This document shows positions 16,828-26,526 of a stretch of 64,000 nucleotides of DNA, in pieces (within the stretch, counting starts at the first letter, position 1; each line of letters begins with the position of its first letter). The position numbers were made by a program, and so were the translations under genes. The notes under the pieces were generated by a model, which ran no database searches, was not told where the DNA came from, and saw nothing but the letters and a program-made list of their open reading frames with translations. This DNA is from Thalassomonas haliotis (GTDB taxonomy: Bacteria; Pseudomonadota; Gammaproteobacteria; Enterobacterales; Alteromonadaceae). Where the stretch lies: NCBI RefSeq assembly GCF_028657945.1, contig NZ_CP059693.1, positions 2,852,001 through 2,916,000 on the forward strand, written 5' to 3'.

Positions 16828-18426
16828 TTAGCTGCCTGTGCCAGCAACCGGCTCGGGGTAACCTTGCGGCAACATCGCCAAACTTTCTTCGGCGAAACCG
16901 ACCCCGGCTTCGGTGTAGAAGTTAAATACCTTGTCTATGCCGTATTCAATCAGCTCTTCCCGCTCATCGTCATAACGGGCGATGGCGGCAATCTGTCCCT
17001 GGAAATTAGCGGTTTTTAACTGGCTGGCAATGCTTTTGCTGTCTTGCACCGAAGGCAGGGCCAGCAAAATCAAGTGAATCTTGCTCAGGTCGATATTTTC
17101 CCAGAAGAAAGCATCCTCACCGTCACCATAACAGGCCTGCATGCCTTTTTTGCTGATCTGCTTGATTTTGTCTTTGTCGGCATCCATGCCCCAAACCCGG
17201 GTATTGCTATGGGTGGATAATGCCTGGTAGGCACCCATACCAACCCGGCCCATACCGATAACTATGATGGGGGCATCGTCGGGCTGTTCAAAGACGTCTT
17301 CGGGCAGGCGTACCCTGTGTTCGAATTTTCTCAGGAAATCCTTATGGCGGGCAAAGATATTGTGGGAAAAACGATACAGCACATTGGTCAGTACAAAAGA
17401 AATTGACACCGCCAGGGCCAGGATCACCAGCCATTCATTGGCCAACCAGCCTGCCTTGACGCTGATCGCGGTGACGATCAGGCCAAATTCACTGTAATTG
17501 CTTAATCCCAGGGCGCTTAAGTAGGCGGTCCGGCAGCGAATTTTCAGCGCGCATAACAACAGGAAAAACATGACAAATTTTATCGGCAATAACAGGGCCA
17601 GTCCTGAGGCCAGACCCAGCATTTGCCAGTCGGGCAGGGCGGTAAAACCTATGGTCAGGAAAAAGCCGATTAAAAAGATGTCTTTAAAACTGAGCAGGGA
17701 TTTGGATATTTCCGTCGCTTTGGGATGTGTAGCCAGCAACATGCCGATCAGCAAAGCGCCGAGATCGCCCTTGATATTGACCAGTTCAAACAATTCATAA
17801 CTGCCCAGCGCCAGGAAAAAGCCTCCCAAAGGCATTAGCTCGCCGTGACCGGCGTGGCTGATCACCCGGCTGAGCAACGGACGCAGCAGCAGTAAGGCAA
17901 AGAGCGCCGGCGCCCAGGGGGAAGGGGTTTTCCCTGTGGCCAGCACCAAAAAAATGACGGCGACGATATCCTGCATGACCAAGATACCGATGGCGAGTTT
18001 GCCGTGGCGGGTTTTCATTTCCCCTTGCTCTTCCAGCAGTTTGACCACGCAAACCGTGCTGCTGAAACTTAAGGCAAAAGCGACTAAAGCGGCGCTGGCA
18101 AAATCAAGATCGGCAAAATAAACCACGGCGCCCATGATCAATAACTTAGCCATGATAGCAACGCTGGTAACCCAGATCAGGGTGTGGCTTAAACTGGCCA
18201 GCCAGATTTCCGGTTTGAATAAGTCTTTTACGTTTAATTTCAAGCCGATAGTAAATAACATCAGGGTTATGCCTAAATCAGCCAGCGCCTGGAGGTTGGC
18301 ATCCGCCTGGAAGCCGAGAAAATTCAGTAAAAAACCGGCAAACAGGTAGCCGATAGAAGGGGGCAGCGACACCGACTTTGACGCCAGGCCGCAAATAAAC
18401 GCAAAAAGTATCCAGATAAATTCCAT
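16828..18426 (-). CDS. CPA2 cation:proton antiporter with RCK/TrkA-N domain (KefB/YbaL-like)
   Basis: Inner-membrane K+/Na+:H+ antiporter or K+ efflux system of the monovalent cation:proton antiporter-2 family. 532 residues: roughly twelve TM helices in the first 360 residues, including the family stretch LGITLMLFTIGLKLNVKDL and SFSSTVCVVKLLEEQGE, then a cytosolic NAD-binding RCK domain (VIGMGRVGMGAY, about 392-403, then WGMDADKDKI and CYGDGED). The YbaL/KefC-type TrkA-C domain is absent. No KefF/KefG ancillary gene is adjacent, so glutathione gating is not supported. Monocistronic on the minus strand. Confidence 0.9.
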   Translation of the reverse strand: MEFIWILFAFICGLASKSVSLPPSIGYLFAGFLLNFLGFQADANLQALADLGITLMLFTIGLKLNVKDLFKPEIWLASLSHTLIWVTSVAIMAKLLIMGAVVYFADLDFASAALVAFALSFSSTVCVVKLLEEQGEMKTRHGKLAIGILVMQDIVAVIFLVLATGKTPSPWAPALFALLLLRPLLSRVISHAGHGELMPLGGFFLALGSYELFELVNIKGDLGALLIGMLLATHPKATEISKSLLSFKDIFLIGFFLTIGFTALPDWQMLGLASGLALLLPIKFVMFFLLLCALKIRCRTAYLSALGLSNYSEFGLIVTAISVKAGWLANEWLVILALAVSISFVLTNVLYRFSHNIFARHKDFLRKFEHRVRLPEDVFEQPDDAPIIVIGMGRVGMGAYQALSTHSNTRVWGMDADKDKIKQISKKGMQACYGDGEDAFFWENIDLSKIHLILLALPSVQDSKSIASQLKTANFQGQIAAIARYDDEREELIEYGIDKVFNFYTEAGVGFAEESLAMLPQGYPEPVAGTGS

Positions 18427-18512
18427 TTGGTCCTCAAATTGTTAAACTTGCCATGAAAAGTGAACAGCAGTGATAGTGATAACCTTGTATTAGTCGTGTG
18501 GTCCCCTTGAAC

Positions 18513-19166
18513 TTAGTTGCTGTTGAGCTTGGTATTGGCTGCGCTATTGCCGAGCAGCAACTGGTTGAGCTGTTTGTGCATCACTTCAACAATTAACGGC
18601 TGCGCCGCCTGGTTCGGGTGTATGCCGTCTGCCTGCATCAGTTTTGGGTTGGTGGCAATATCTTCCATAAAAAACTGCAACAAAGGGATATCTTCTTCTT
18701 TGGCCACCTGGGCGAAGGTATCGGTAAATAACTGGTTATATCTGGGGCCGTAATTGGGGGGAATACGGATATTCATGATCGCCACCGGAATGTCTTTTGC
18801 CTTGGCCAGTTGGATTATTTGTAACAAGTTGTTTTTAATCAGCTTGGGGGGAAAGCCGCGCAGGCCGTCATTACCGCCCAGTTCTATCAGCAGGTAATCG
18901 ACTTTCTCTTTCGATAAAATGCCCGGCAGGCGAGATAAACCGCCTGCTGTGGTCTCACCGCTTATGCTAGCATTAGTGATCAGAAAGGGAGCATTTTGCT
19001 GATGCAGGGTTTGGTTGAGTAAACTGACCCAGCCTTCATTTTGTTGCATTCCATAGCTTGCACTGAGACTATCACCTAGTAATACAATAGAGCTAGCCGC
19101 TTTAACCTGCGTATTTAGGGTTAGCAAGCAAAACATTAACAAAGTAAAAAAAGTATTTTTTATCAT
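18513..19166 (-). CDS. tesA: Arylesterase / acyl-CoA thioesterase I (TesA)
   Basis: Periplasmic SGNH hydrolase acting on acyl thioesters, lysophospholipids and aryl esters. The frame extends to 19211, but the signal peptide starts at the ATG at 19166 (MIKNTFFTLLMFCLLTLNTQVKA), giving 217 residues, close to E. coli TesA. Seen: block I GDSLSASYG, block II Gly in ISGETTAGGLSRL, block III GGND, block V DGIHPN, supplying Ser/Asp/His catalysis. Its start codon shares the CATG at 19164-19167 with the start of the divergent ABC gene, so each promoter must lie in or over the other gene's coding region. Confidence 0.94.
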   Translation of the reverse strand: MIKNTFFTLLMFCLLTLNTQVKAASSIVLLGDSLSASYGMQQNEGWVSLLNQTLHQQNAPFLITNASISGETTAGGLSRLPGILSKEKVDYLLIELGGNDGLRGFPPKLIKNNLLQIIQLAKAKDIPVAIMNIRIPPNYGPRYNQLFTDTFAQVAKEEDIPLLQFFMEDIATNPKLMQADGIHPNQAAQPLIVEVMHKQLNQLLLGNSAANTKLNSN

Positions 19167-19872
19167 GAAGTTAAATTCCGAAATTATCCTTAAAGCCGAT
19201 GCGTTAGCCAAGTCAGTTGCCTTGGAAAATAAAAACCTGGATTTGTTACTCGAGATAAATCTTGAAGTGAATGCAGGCGAAACGCTGGCGATTGTCGGTT
19301 CATCCGGCTCAGGTAAAACAACCTTATTATCCTTGCTTGCCGGACTGGACCTACCCTCGTCAGGTGCAGTTTATCTTAAAAACCATGGTTTGCACCAGCT
19401 AAATGAAGAGCAGCGCAGTCAGGTACGAGCAGAGCATGTAGGATTTATTTTCCAGCAGTTTCTTTTAGTTAACAGTTTAACGGCGCTGGAAAACGTGATG
19501 CTGCCTGCCGAGCTGGCCAATATGGCGGATGCCAGAGAAAGAGCAAAAGCCTTGCTTGAGCAGGTGGGGCTGGGGGATCGCACCGAGCATTTCCCTTCCC
19601 AGTTATCCGGCGGCGAGCAGCAAAGGGTCGCCATTGCCCGCGCCTTTATTTCCCAGCCGGATATTTTATTTGCCGATGAACCCACAGGCAATCTCGATAC
19701 CCGCACCGGCGAGCATATCACTGAGCTGCTGTTTAACCTTAACCAGCAATTTGGCACTACCTTAGTGCTGGTGACCCATGACCCTAAACTGGCGGATAAA
19801 TGCCAGCGCCGGGTGGTGATGGACAGCGGGCAGCTTAGCGAAGATGTCACTAACATTGCCAATGTCGGTTAA
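19165..19872 (+). CDS. ybbA: ABC transporter ATP-binding protein (YbbA-like)
   Basis: LolD/MacB-type ATPase that powers a FtsX-family permease. 235 residues with Walker A GSSGSGKTT, Q-loop FIFQQF, signature LSGGEQQRVAIARA, Walker B ILFADEPTGNLD and the switch His VTHDPK. The ATG at 19165 is used; it overlaps the tesA start on the opposite strand. The partner permease begins 30 nt downstream. The tesA-ybbA-ybbP group is conserved in gammaproteobacteria and thought to handle an envelope lipid or lipoprotein; the substrate is unknown. Confidence 0.93.
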   Translation: MKLNSEIILKADALAKSVALENKNLDLLLEINLEVNAGETLAIVGSSGSGKTTLLSLLAGLDLPSSGAVYLKNHGLHQLNEEQRSQVRAEHVGFIFQQFLLVNSLTALENVMLPAELANMADARERAKALLEQVGLGDRTEHFPSQLSGGEQQRVAIARAFISQPDILFADEPTGNLDTRTGEHITELLFNLNQQFGTTLVLVTHDPKLADKCQRRVVMDSGQLSEDVTNIANVG

Positions 19873-19902
19873 CAGGCTTTTGCCATCAGGAAATAATTAA
19901 CT

Positions 19903-22473
19903 ATGAATATTTTTAATGCTGTCTGGTTCCGGCAATCAAAACGTCTGCTGCTGCATGAGCTGCGCCGGGGCGACCTTACCATTATCTGCCTGGCCATAGT
20001 GCTGGCGGTGGCCACGGTATTTTCCCTGTCGGGCTTTTCCGCTCAGATACAACAGGCGCTGCTTAATAAAAGCACCAGTTTTATCGCCTCAGATCGGGTG
20101 CTGCAAACCAGCCGCGAGATAGACACTGCCATTATCGGCAAAAGTGAGCAACTGGGACTGGATAATGCCAAGCAGGTCTTAATGCCGTCCATGGTATTTG
20201 CCGGCGACAAGATGCAGCTGGCACAACTTAAGGCGGTCTCCGATACTTATCCGCTAAGGGGCGAGCTGCTGATCTCTTTTCCGCAACATAAGCAATTAAG
20301 CCAAAGCCGCAATGCGCCTGAGCCGGGCAAGGTTTGGGTGGAAAAGAAAGTGCTGTCGGCGCTGGATTTAGCCATGGGGGATACGCTGGAGATAGGTGTC
20401 AGCACTTTTGTGCTTGACGGTATTATCGAACAGATTCCCGATGCCAGTTTCAGCGTATTTACCAATGGCCCGGCGGTTATTTTAAACGAGCAGGATATCG
20501 GCAAAACCCAGCTGATACAGCCGGCCAGCCGCCTGACCTATAAATATCTGTTTGCCGGCGAGCAAGCAGCCGTTGAAGCGTTCGAGGCCTGGATCAAGCC
20601 GCAAGTGAATGAAACCCAGCGCTGGTATGATATTCAATCAGGGCAGTCGCCGCTTGCCAATGCCCTGAACCGCGCAGAAAAATATCTCTCCCTGGCCAGT
20701 ATGTTGGGGATTATTCTCGCTGCCGTCGCGGTGGCGGTGGCCAGTCGCCGCTACAGCCACAGGCATCAGCCTATGGTGGCGGTGTTTAAGGCCATGGGGG
20801 CGTCTATGGCCCATATCCAAAAACTCTATTGCCTGCATTGGGGGCTGTTGAGCCTTTTTGCTATTTTTGTCGGTATTATCATAGGTTATGCCTTATTACA
20901 GGGCGGCTTATATGCGGTGAAGGACTTTTTGCCGGTGTCGGATTTTGTCTTTAGCTGGTATCCGCTGCTTATTTCCTGCGTTACCGGGCTGATATGTGCC
21001 ATTGCCTTTGCGGTAACGCCGTTAAAACACCTGGTGGCGACACCTGCCTTGTCGGTGATCCGCGGCTTTACCCGGCCTGAAAGCGGTGCCGACAACGGTA
21101 CTTCGCTTAGCTTTAAACAAAGAGTGCAGCAAGGCGGCCAATATCTGTTGCCGCTGGCGGCGCTGTTTACCTTGCTGTTTATGTTCAGCAGAGATTTATT
21201 GTTAAGTTTTGCTTTGCTTATCGGCGGTCTTTTGGTGTCGGGCATTTTAATACTCTTTGGCCGCGGCCTGATGAGTGCAGGCCGGGTTGCCGGTACCCAG
21301 GCGGGTAAGTCCTGGCACCTGGCGATGGCGAATTTAAAACGGCGGGCAAAAGAAAACAGTGTCCAGCTGGTCAGTTTTACTATCGCCATCAAGCTGTTGT
21401 TATTGATTGTGGTGATCCGCAGCGCTTTGCTGAGCGAATGGCAGCAGCAATTGCCCCAGGATGCGCCAAACCGTTTCTTGATCAATGTCAGTCAGCTTGA
21501 AGTGTCCCGGGTAGATGATTTTGTTGCCAAACAAGGTCTGCAAACCAGCGGTTTATATCCCGTGGTACGCGGGCGGTTAAGTGCGATTAATGAAGAAAAA
21601 GTCGCGCAAAAAGTCACCAAAGAAGAAGATAAGGCATCGGATAACGGCAGGCGCGGCGTTGGCCGTGAGCTTAACCTGACCTGGCGCGAGCAGTTGCCGC
21701 AAGAAAACAACATTATTGAGGGCAATTGGTGGGCCAAAACCGGTGCAGGGTCAAGCCAGCAGCCCCAGGTATCGGTTGAGCAGGGCGTGGCGGAGCGTTT
21801 AGCGCTTAAGCTGGGGGATACCCTGACCTTCCAGCTCGGCAGTGAGTTTTTCACTGTGCCTGTTACCAGCATTCGTGAAGTAAACTGGCAGTCGATGCAG
21901 CCGAACTTCTTTATGATCTTCAGTCCGGGCGTATTGGCCGACTTTCCTGCCACCTATATTTCATCTCTTTACGTGCCTGATGAAAAAGATCAAGCCCTGC
22001 AAGACTTTATGGCGCAGCATCCGACCATTTCCATGATAGATGTCGATGCCATGATAGGGCAGTTGCACAGCGTGATTGAGCAGGTTTCGCTGGCGGTGGA
22101 ATTTATCCTGGTCTTGGTGGTGATTGCAGGCTCATTGGTTTTAGTGGCGCAGGTGCAGGCCAGCATGGAAGAGCGCGAGCGGGAAGTGGCGATTTTAAGA
22201 ACCTTAGGGGCCAAAGGGGCGCTGCTGAGAAACAGTGTTTTATTTGAATTTGTCGCCTTGGGAGCCATCGCCGGTTTTATGGCCAGTATTGCTATGGAAA
22301 TTGCCGTGTACTTTTTGCAAACCCGGGTCTTTGATATGAGCGCCAGTCTGCATTTTCAATACTGGGGGCTGGGTATTGTTTCCGGCGGCGTCTTTGTCGG
22401 TTTGGTGGGTATGCTCAGCTGCTGGCGTTTGCTTAATATGTCGAGCGTGACCCTGATCCGCAGGACCATGTAA
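19903..22473 (+). CDS. ybbP: FtsX-family ABC permease (YbbP-like)
   Basis: 856 residues, typical for the two-FtsX-domain YbbP family. TM helix near 28-48; a large periplasmic MacB-like region; TM clusters around 265-390 and 415-510; a second periplasmic region; last TM cluster about 725-845. The FtsX signatures are visible before the last helices: QASMEEREREVAILRTLGA, and EKYLSLASMLGIILAAVAVA in the first domain. Co-transcribed with ybbA and closed by a UUCG-loop terminator. Confidence 0.92.
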   Translation: MNIFNAVWFRQSKRLLLHELRRGDLTIICLAIVLAVATVFSLSGFSAQIQQALLNKSTSFIASDRVLQTSREIDTAIIGKSEQLGLDNAKQVLMPSMVFAGDKMQLAQLKAVSDTYPLRGELLISFPQHKQLSQSRNAPEPGKVWVEKKVLSALDLAMGDTLEIGVSTFVLDGIIEQIPDASFSVFTNGPAVILNEQDIGKTQLIQPASRLTYKYLFAGEQAAVEAFEAWIKPQVNETQRWYDIQSGQSPLANALNRAEKYLSLASMLGIILAAVAVAVASRRYSHRHQPMVAVFKAMGASMAHIQKLYCLHWGLLSLFAIFVGIIIGYALLQGGLYAVKDFLPVSDFVFSWYPLLISCVTGLICAIAFAVTPLKHLVATPALSVIRGFTRPESGADNGTSLSFKQRVQQGGQYLLPLAALFTLLFMFSRDLLLSFALLIGGLLVSGILILFGRGLMSAGRVAGTQAGKSWHLAMANLKRRAKENSVQLVSFTIAIKLLLLIVVIRSALLSEWQQQLPQDAPNRFLINVSQLEVSRVDDFVAKQGLQTSGLYPVVRGRLSAINEEKVAQKVTKEEDKASDNGRRGVGRELNLTWREQLPQENNIIEGNWWAKTGAGSSQQPQVSVEQGVAERLALKLGDTLTFQLGSEFFTVPVTSIREVNWQSMQPNFFMIFSPGVLADFPATYISSLYVPDEKDQALQDFMAQHPTISMIDVDAMIGQLHSVIEQVSLAVEFILVLVVIAGSLVLVAQVQASMEEREREVAILRTLGAKGALLRNSVLFEFVALGAIAGFMASIAMEIAVYFLQTRVFDMSASLHFQYWGLGIVSGGVFVGLVGMLSCWRLLNMSSVTLIRRTM

Positions 22474-22523
22474 TTTACGCCAGGGTTTAAGAAATCACGG
22501 AATTGATAAATTATTGAATTGAT

Positions 22524-22551
22524 AAAGGCTTGCTTCGGTAAGCCTTTTTTA
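22524..22551 (+). terminator. Terminator of ybbA-ybbP
   Basis: AAAGGCTTGC (22524-22533) pairs with GTAAGCCTTT (22538-22547) around a stable TTCG tetraloop, one G-U pair, followed by more T residues. It lies between convergent genes. Confidence 0.9.
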
Positions 22552-22583
22552 TTTGTAGATCTCCTTTGCCGACAGCTTTTTCA

Positions 22584-23507
22584 CTATCTGGCCAATAGCT
22601 GGGTTAATGCCTGCTTCAATGTCGGGTAACTAAAGGTGAAACCGGCATCAAGCAGCTTTTTCGGTACCACATGCTGGCCGTGGATCAGCAGGTCAGCCAT
22701 TTCGCCTATCAGGAGTTTTAATACCGGACCCGGCATAGGCATAAAACAGGGACGATGTAGCAAACTTGCCAAAACCTGGCTGAACTCCCGGTTGCTGACC
22801 GGTGTCGGCGCGGTTAAATTTATTGCGCCGGAGATGTTTTCTTGCTGCAGCAGCTCGTTCAGCGCCTGGCAGTAATCGTCGATATGTATCCAGGACATAA
22901 ATTGATGCCCGTCGGCAATCGGCCCTCCCAGCCCGAAAGCAAAGGGGGTCAGCATTTTCGCCAGGGCTCCGCCAGCCTGACTTAGTACGATACCGGTGCG
23001 TAACAGGCAAACCCGGGTATTTTCCTGACTAAGCCGGGCCTTTTCTTCCCAGGTACGGCATAAGTCGTGGCTGAACTCAGGGTAACAGTCTCTAAAGTCC
23101 TCATTTATAGCTAAAGTTTGCTGTCGGCCATAATAGCCGATGGCGGAGCCGGAAAGAAAAACTGCCGGCGGGGAAGTGGATTGGTTGATCAATTGTGAGA
23201 GATGCCCGGTGATCTGCCAGCGGCTTTGACACAAGACTTGTTTTTGTTTTTCGCTCCAGCGCTTGTCTGCCAGCGACTCCCCTTGCAGATTGATCACCGC
23301 ATCAAAGGCATCCAGATTTTGGTAGCCCTCTAAATGTCGGATCAAAGTGATGCCCTTTTCATCCTGCTGGTCTTTTGCCTGTATTTGACTGCCAAATACC
23401 TTGGGATGTATTTGCCTGCTCAGGACGGTAAAGTGGTGTTGGTACTGATATTTCTTAATAAAAGACCGGCCGATTAAGCCGGTACCGCCGGTGATCAGGA
23501 TATTCAT
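22584..23507 (-). CDS. TIGR01777-family epimerase (YfcH-like SDR)
   Basis: Extended short-chain dehydrogenase/reductase-like protein of 307 residues. Seen: N-terminal nucleotide motif ITGGTGLIGRSFIKK, VINLQGESLADKRWSEKQK, SGSAIGYYGR with the SDR Tyr region, and WIHIDDYCQAL. The C-terminal DUF1731 stretch is KKLLDAGFTFSYPTLKQAL. Members influence cell division in cyanobacteria and E. coli YfcH is uncharacterised; the substrate is unknown. Confidence 0.93.
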   Translation of the reverse strand: MNILITGGTGLIGRSFIKKYQYQHHFTVLSRQIHPKVFGSQIQAKDQQDEKGITLIRHLEGYQNLDAFDAVINLQGESLADKRWSEKQKQVLCQSRWQITGHLSQLINQSTSPPAVFLSGSAIGYYGRQQTLAINEDFRDCYPEFSHDLCRTWEEKARLSQENTRVCLLRTGIVLSQAGGALAKMLTPFAFGLGGPIADGHQFMSWIHIDDYCQALNELLQQENISGAINLTAPTPVSNREFSQVLASLLHRPCFMPMPGPVLKLLIGEMADLLIHGQHVVPKKLLDAGFTFSYPTLKQALTQLLAR

Positions 23508-23714
23508 AACATTGAACCTTTGCCTGCTTTAGTATCGAGCTTAGCCTATTTTGTTTAGCTGCGGACATTATCTTGCTCATTTAGGATAAAGCTTAACCCC
23601 GGCAGGTTAAAAAAGCGCAATGTTATGAATTAATTATTAAAATTTATTACGGCTTTTAGGGGATTTAGCGTATAGTTTGGGCTTTAAAACCAAGAACAAA
23701 AGAAAGCTTTATTT

Positions 23715-24806
23715 ATGGGATTAACCAGCAATAACAGTAGTGCTGTTAAGGCACTTTTGGTGACCGCCGCTCTTTTTATTATTCTGGCGGGTATCAAGAC
23801 CGCGGCGAATATTTTAGTGCCGTTTTTATTATCGGTGTTTATCGCCATTATCTGCAATCCTCTGGTGGCAAAAGCCAGCAAATACAAAGTGCCCAATGTG
23901 GTTTCCGTGTTGCTGGTGATCCTGATTTTCGTAACTGTCGCCCTTTCCCTGGCAGGCCTGGTGGGAAAATCCCTGAATGAATTATCCCTGCTGTTGCCTG
24001 AGTACCGGGCCCAGCTTAAAGATCAGTTTGTCTGGCTCACTCAAAAGCTCGCCGATTATAATATTCAGATCTCTTCGGCGGTGCTGATGGAATATTTCGA
24101 CCCGGGGGCGGCCATGAGTTTGGCAGCGGATATGCTTAGCGGCCTGGGCGGTGTGATGGCCAATATGTTTTTGATCGTCATGACAGTGGTTTTTATGTTG
24201 TTTGAAGCCTCAGGTATTCCGAAAAAATTGCATCTGGCCCTGGACGATCCTGAAATGCGCCTGCAGCAAATCGATAAATTTCTTTCCTCGGTTAACCATT
24301 ATATCGCGATAAAAACCCTGGTCAGCATCGCCACCGGGGTCTGCGTTTCCTTGATGTTATGGGCCTTTGGCCTGGACTTTTTCCTGTTGTGGGGGGTACT
24401 GGCGTTTTTGCTTAATTATATTCCCAATATCGGCTCTATTATCGCGGCAGTACCGGCAATGTCTTTGGCGGTATTACAGCTGGGGCCGGGTAGCGCCGGG
24501 CTGATAGGTTTAGGTTACCTGATGATCAATACCGTGATGGGCAATGCCGTAGAACCCAGATACTTAGGCAGGGGTCTGGGCCTGTCTACCCTGGTGGTAT
24601 TTTTATCGTTAATTTTTTGGGGCTGGTTATTGGGCACTGTCGGCATGTTGTTGTCTGTGCCGTTAACTATGATAGTGAAAATCGGCCTGGAAAGCTCCTC
24701 TGAAGGCCGGTGGCTGGCTGTGCTCTTATCCGGGAACGAGCCTGGCAATGAGCCGGGGGATAAAAACGAACATAAGCAGGCAGCACAAGCCGAGGCGCAG
24801 TCTTGA
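23715..24806 (+). CDS. AI-2E family transporter (PerM/TqsA-like)
   Basis: Polytopic inner-membrane protein of 363 residues. Helices at about 10-50 and 60-85, a soluble helical segment 90-150, and five to six helices from 150 to 335. The family signature LNYIPNIGSIIAAVPA is present, as is MGNAVEPRYLGRGLGLS. TqsA exports autoinducer-2 in E. coli, but the family also contains Na+/H+ antiporters, so the substrate is not assigned. The tail is Asn/Glu/Pro-rich (SGNEPGNEPGDKNE). A cupin gene follows 43 nt downstream on the same strand. Confidence 0.9.
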   Translation: MGLTSNNSSAVKALLVTAALFIILAGIKTAANILVPFLLSVFIAIICNPLVAKASKYKVPNVVSVLLVILIFVTVALSLAGLVGKSLNELSLLLPEYRAQLKDQFVWLTQKLADYNIQISSAVLMEYFDPGAAMSLAADMLSGLGGVMANMFLIVMTVVFMLFEASGIPKKLHLALDDPEMRLQQIDKFLSSVNHYIAIKTLVSIATGVCVSLMLWAFGLDFFLLWGVLAFLLNYIPNIGSIIAAVPAMSLAVLQLGPGSAGLIGLGYLMINTVMGNAVEPRYLGRGLGLSTLVVFLSLIFWGWLLGTVGMLLSVPLTMIVKIGLESSSEGRWLAVLLSGNEPGNEPGDKNEHKQAAQAEAQS

Positions 24807-24849
24807 ACCGGCTATTACTTGTACTTGTATTTAAGAAAAAGGACTGCCA

Positions 24850-25332
24850 ATGGAAAAATATATCGTTACCAAGCAAGAAATAGCGGATTATCCCGGGATA
24901 GAGAAAACCCATTTTCTCAATAGCAATGCGGTACGGCGTAATAAGTCTCTGGGCGATCTGACCGGGTTAAACGGCATAGGTTTTCATATTATCGAGATCG
25001 AGCCGGGTTTTGACTCTACCGAGTTTCACCAGCATTACTTTGAAGAAGAGTGTGTTTATATTCTTGCCGGTGAGGCCGAGGCCAGGATCGGCGATAACAT
25101 CAGCCTGGTAAAGGCAGGAGATTTTATCGGCTACCGGGCAGGGGGCCTGGCCCACAGTTTGAAAAATATCGGCGATCAGGTGTTGCTATGCATAGTGGTT
25201 GGCCAGCGTTTGCAGCATGATGTTGCCGATTATCCGGATTTAAAAAAACGACTTTATCGCAATAAAGGCCGTCAGTGGAACCTGGTGGATATTGCGGCGA
25301 TTGAAACGCCGGTGGCGGGTGAGAAAAAGTAA
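24850..25332 (+). CDS. Cupin-domain protein
   Basis: 160 residues with one double-stranded beta-helix. Cupin motif 1 reads FHQHYFEEECVYILAGEAEARIG (His, His, Glu for metal binding) and motif 2 is GDFIGYRAGGLAHSLKN with the last His. AAGGA precedes the ATG by eight bases. Similar proteins bind a metal and a small acid or sugar, but nothing here defines a reaction. Likely co-transcribed with the AI-2E family gene. A hairpin follows the stop. Confidence 0.85.
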   Translation: MEKYIVTKQEIADYPGIEKTHFLNSNAVRRNKSLGDLTGLNGIGFHIIEIEPGFDSTEFHQHYFEEECVYILAGEAEARIGDNISLVKAGDFIGYRAGGLAHSLKNIGDQVLLCIVVGQRLQHDVADYPDLKKRLYRNKGRQWNLVDIAAIETPVAGEKK

Positions 25333-25350
25333 TAAAGCTGCCTGGCATGG

Positions 25351-25382
25351 GCAGGCATTGGAAGGGTATAGCCAATGCCTGC
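25351..25382. terminator. Hairpin between convergent cupin and SGNH genes
   Basis: Perfect 11-bp stem GCAGGCATTGG (25351-25361) and CCAATGCCTGC (25372-25382) with a 10-nt loop. Position suggests a shared transcription end, but no U tract follows on either strand. Confidence 0.5.
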
Positions 25383-25395
25383 ATGTGGTTAGTGC

Positions 25396-26238
25396 TTATA
25401 ACGCTCTTTGATGACGTCTGATCGCCCTTGCGATACGCTTGGCCGCACGGGTGACGGTTTTTCTGCTCGGGTGCAGGCCATCTCCCATATGCTCGAAGCC
25501 TTTCCAGAAATCAACTATCATAGCCTCCGGCATTTCGTTTTCTAATCGGGTGCGGTAGAGATCCCGGTAATTGTTGTAGCTCTCTTCACCTATGATCCAT
25601 GGCCAGCCCAGGGCGGCACGGAAAACTTCCAGCTCTAAATTTTCATAGGCGGGGGTATAGCCGTAAATGGGAGTTATACCTTTTTCCAGTGCTTTTTTGC
25701 CGACGGCAATAAGATTATCGATAGAGGCATTCATCTGCTCCTGCGTACATTCCATGGTGAGTTCCATTTTAATACCGAAGGCATCGGGGTGCATGCAGTC
25801 GTTGCCCTTAACGATCACCAAATAATTGGCATTGACGTTATCCCTTGAGGATACCCGGGCCAGGGCTTTTTGAAACTGGGTATCATAGCTGTCCCAGCCG
25901 GGGCCGACACATTCAGGTCCCGGATAGCAGCCCAGGCGGGTAAAACTGGTGGCACCCGCCTGGCCTTCGTTAATGACATGTCCCGACAGGCTTCTTTCTC
26001 TTATCAGGGCATTGCCCAGAGAAAGGTAAGTGCCGGAGTTGACCGCGGTACCCGCTAATGGCGCTTGTAAATCACTGAAAAAAGGGGTCGTTGCATTGGC
26101 ATAAGAAGCGCCTATGATAAGCAGCGGCGCCTCTGATGATTTATGGCCTGCCCATGCCGCAGAAGATAAAAATGAGATGGTGATAAAAAGTGAAGAAAAG
26201 AGACGTTTGACCGATTTTAAGTATGAAAACTTCAACAT
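25396..26238 (-). CDS. Secreted SGNH/GDSL-like hydrolase
   Basis: 280 residues with an N-terminal signal peptide (MLKFSYLKSVKRLF..., cleavage near SAAWA). SGNH blocks are recognisable but loose: IIGASYANATT (Ser region), VKGNDCMHPD (GND, block III) and DGLHPSRKTV (block V Asp-His). Probably a periplasmic esterase or lipase-like enzyme. Several Cys residues (GCYPGPECVGPG, NDCM, MECT) could form disulfides in the periplasm. Substrate unknown; monocistronic. Confidence 0.75.
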   Translation of the reverse strand: MLKFSYLKSVKRLFSSLFITISFLSSAAWAGHKSSEAPLLIIGASYANATTPFFSDLQAPLAGTAVNSGTYLSLGNALIRERSLSGHVINEGQAGATSFTRLGCYPGPECVGPGWDSYDTQFQKALARVSSRDNVNANYLVIVKGNDCMHPDAFGIKMELTMECTQEQMNASIDNLIAVGKKALEKGITPIYGYTPAYENLELEVFRAALGWPWIIGEESYNNYRDLYRTRLENEMPEAMIVDFWKGFEHMGDGLHPSRKTVTRAAKRIARAIRRHQRAL

Positions 26239-26526
26239 AAAATATTCCTGGTACTAAGTTAATATTAAAAATAAAACACCCTTACCCCAAGGCTTTTTAT
26301 AAAACCTTCCCTGGGATCTGCTATCAAGATATCGTTTTGTTTGACATGTGGATACCCTGACAATTAGAACAAATCGATCTAAATGTGAATATTAAATTAA
26401 TTTTTAGTTATAACTTGATGTCGTCAAGATGAAGGTTTTTCCACAGCATATTACTGGTATTATTGTCTTAAGCTGATCATACTTTTGCATGGATTTGCTA
26501 TTGCCAGGTAAGCAAAAGGAGGAAAA

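Noticed and set aside
20886-21485. 199-codon minus-strand frame inside the ybbP-like gene
   Set aside because: Shadow of the permease frame; no recognisable domain.
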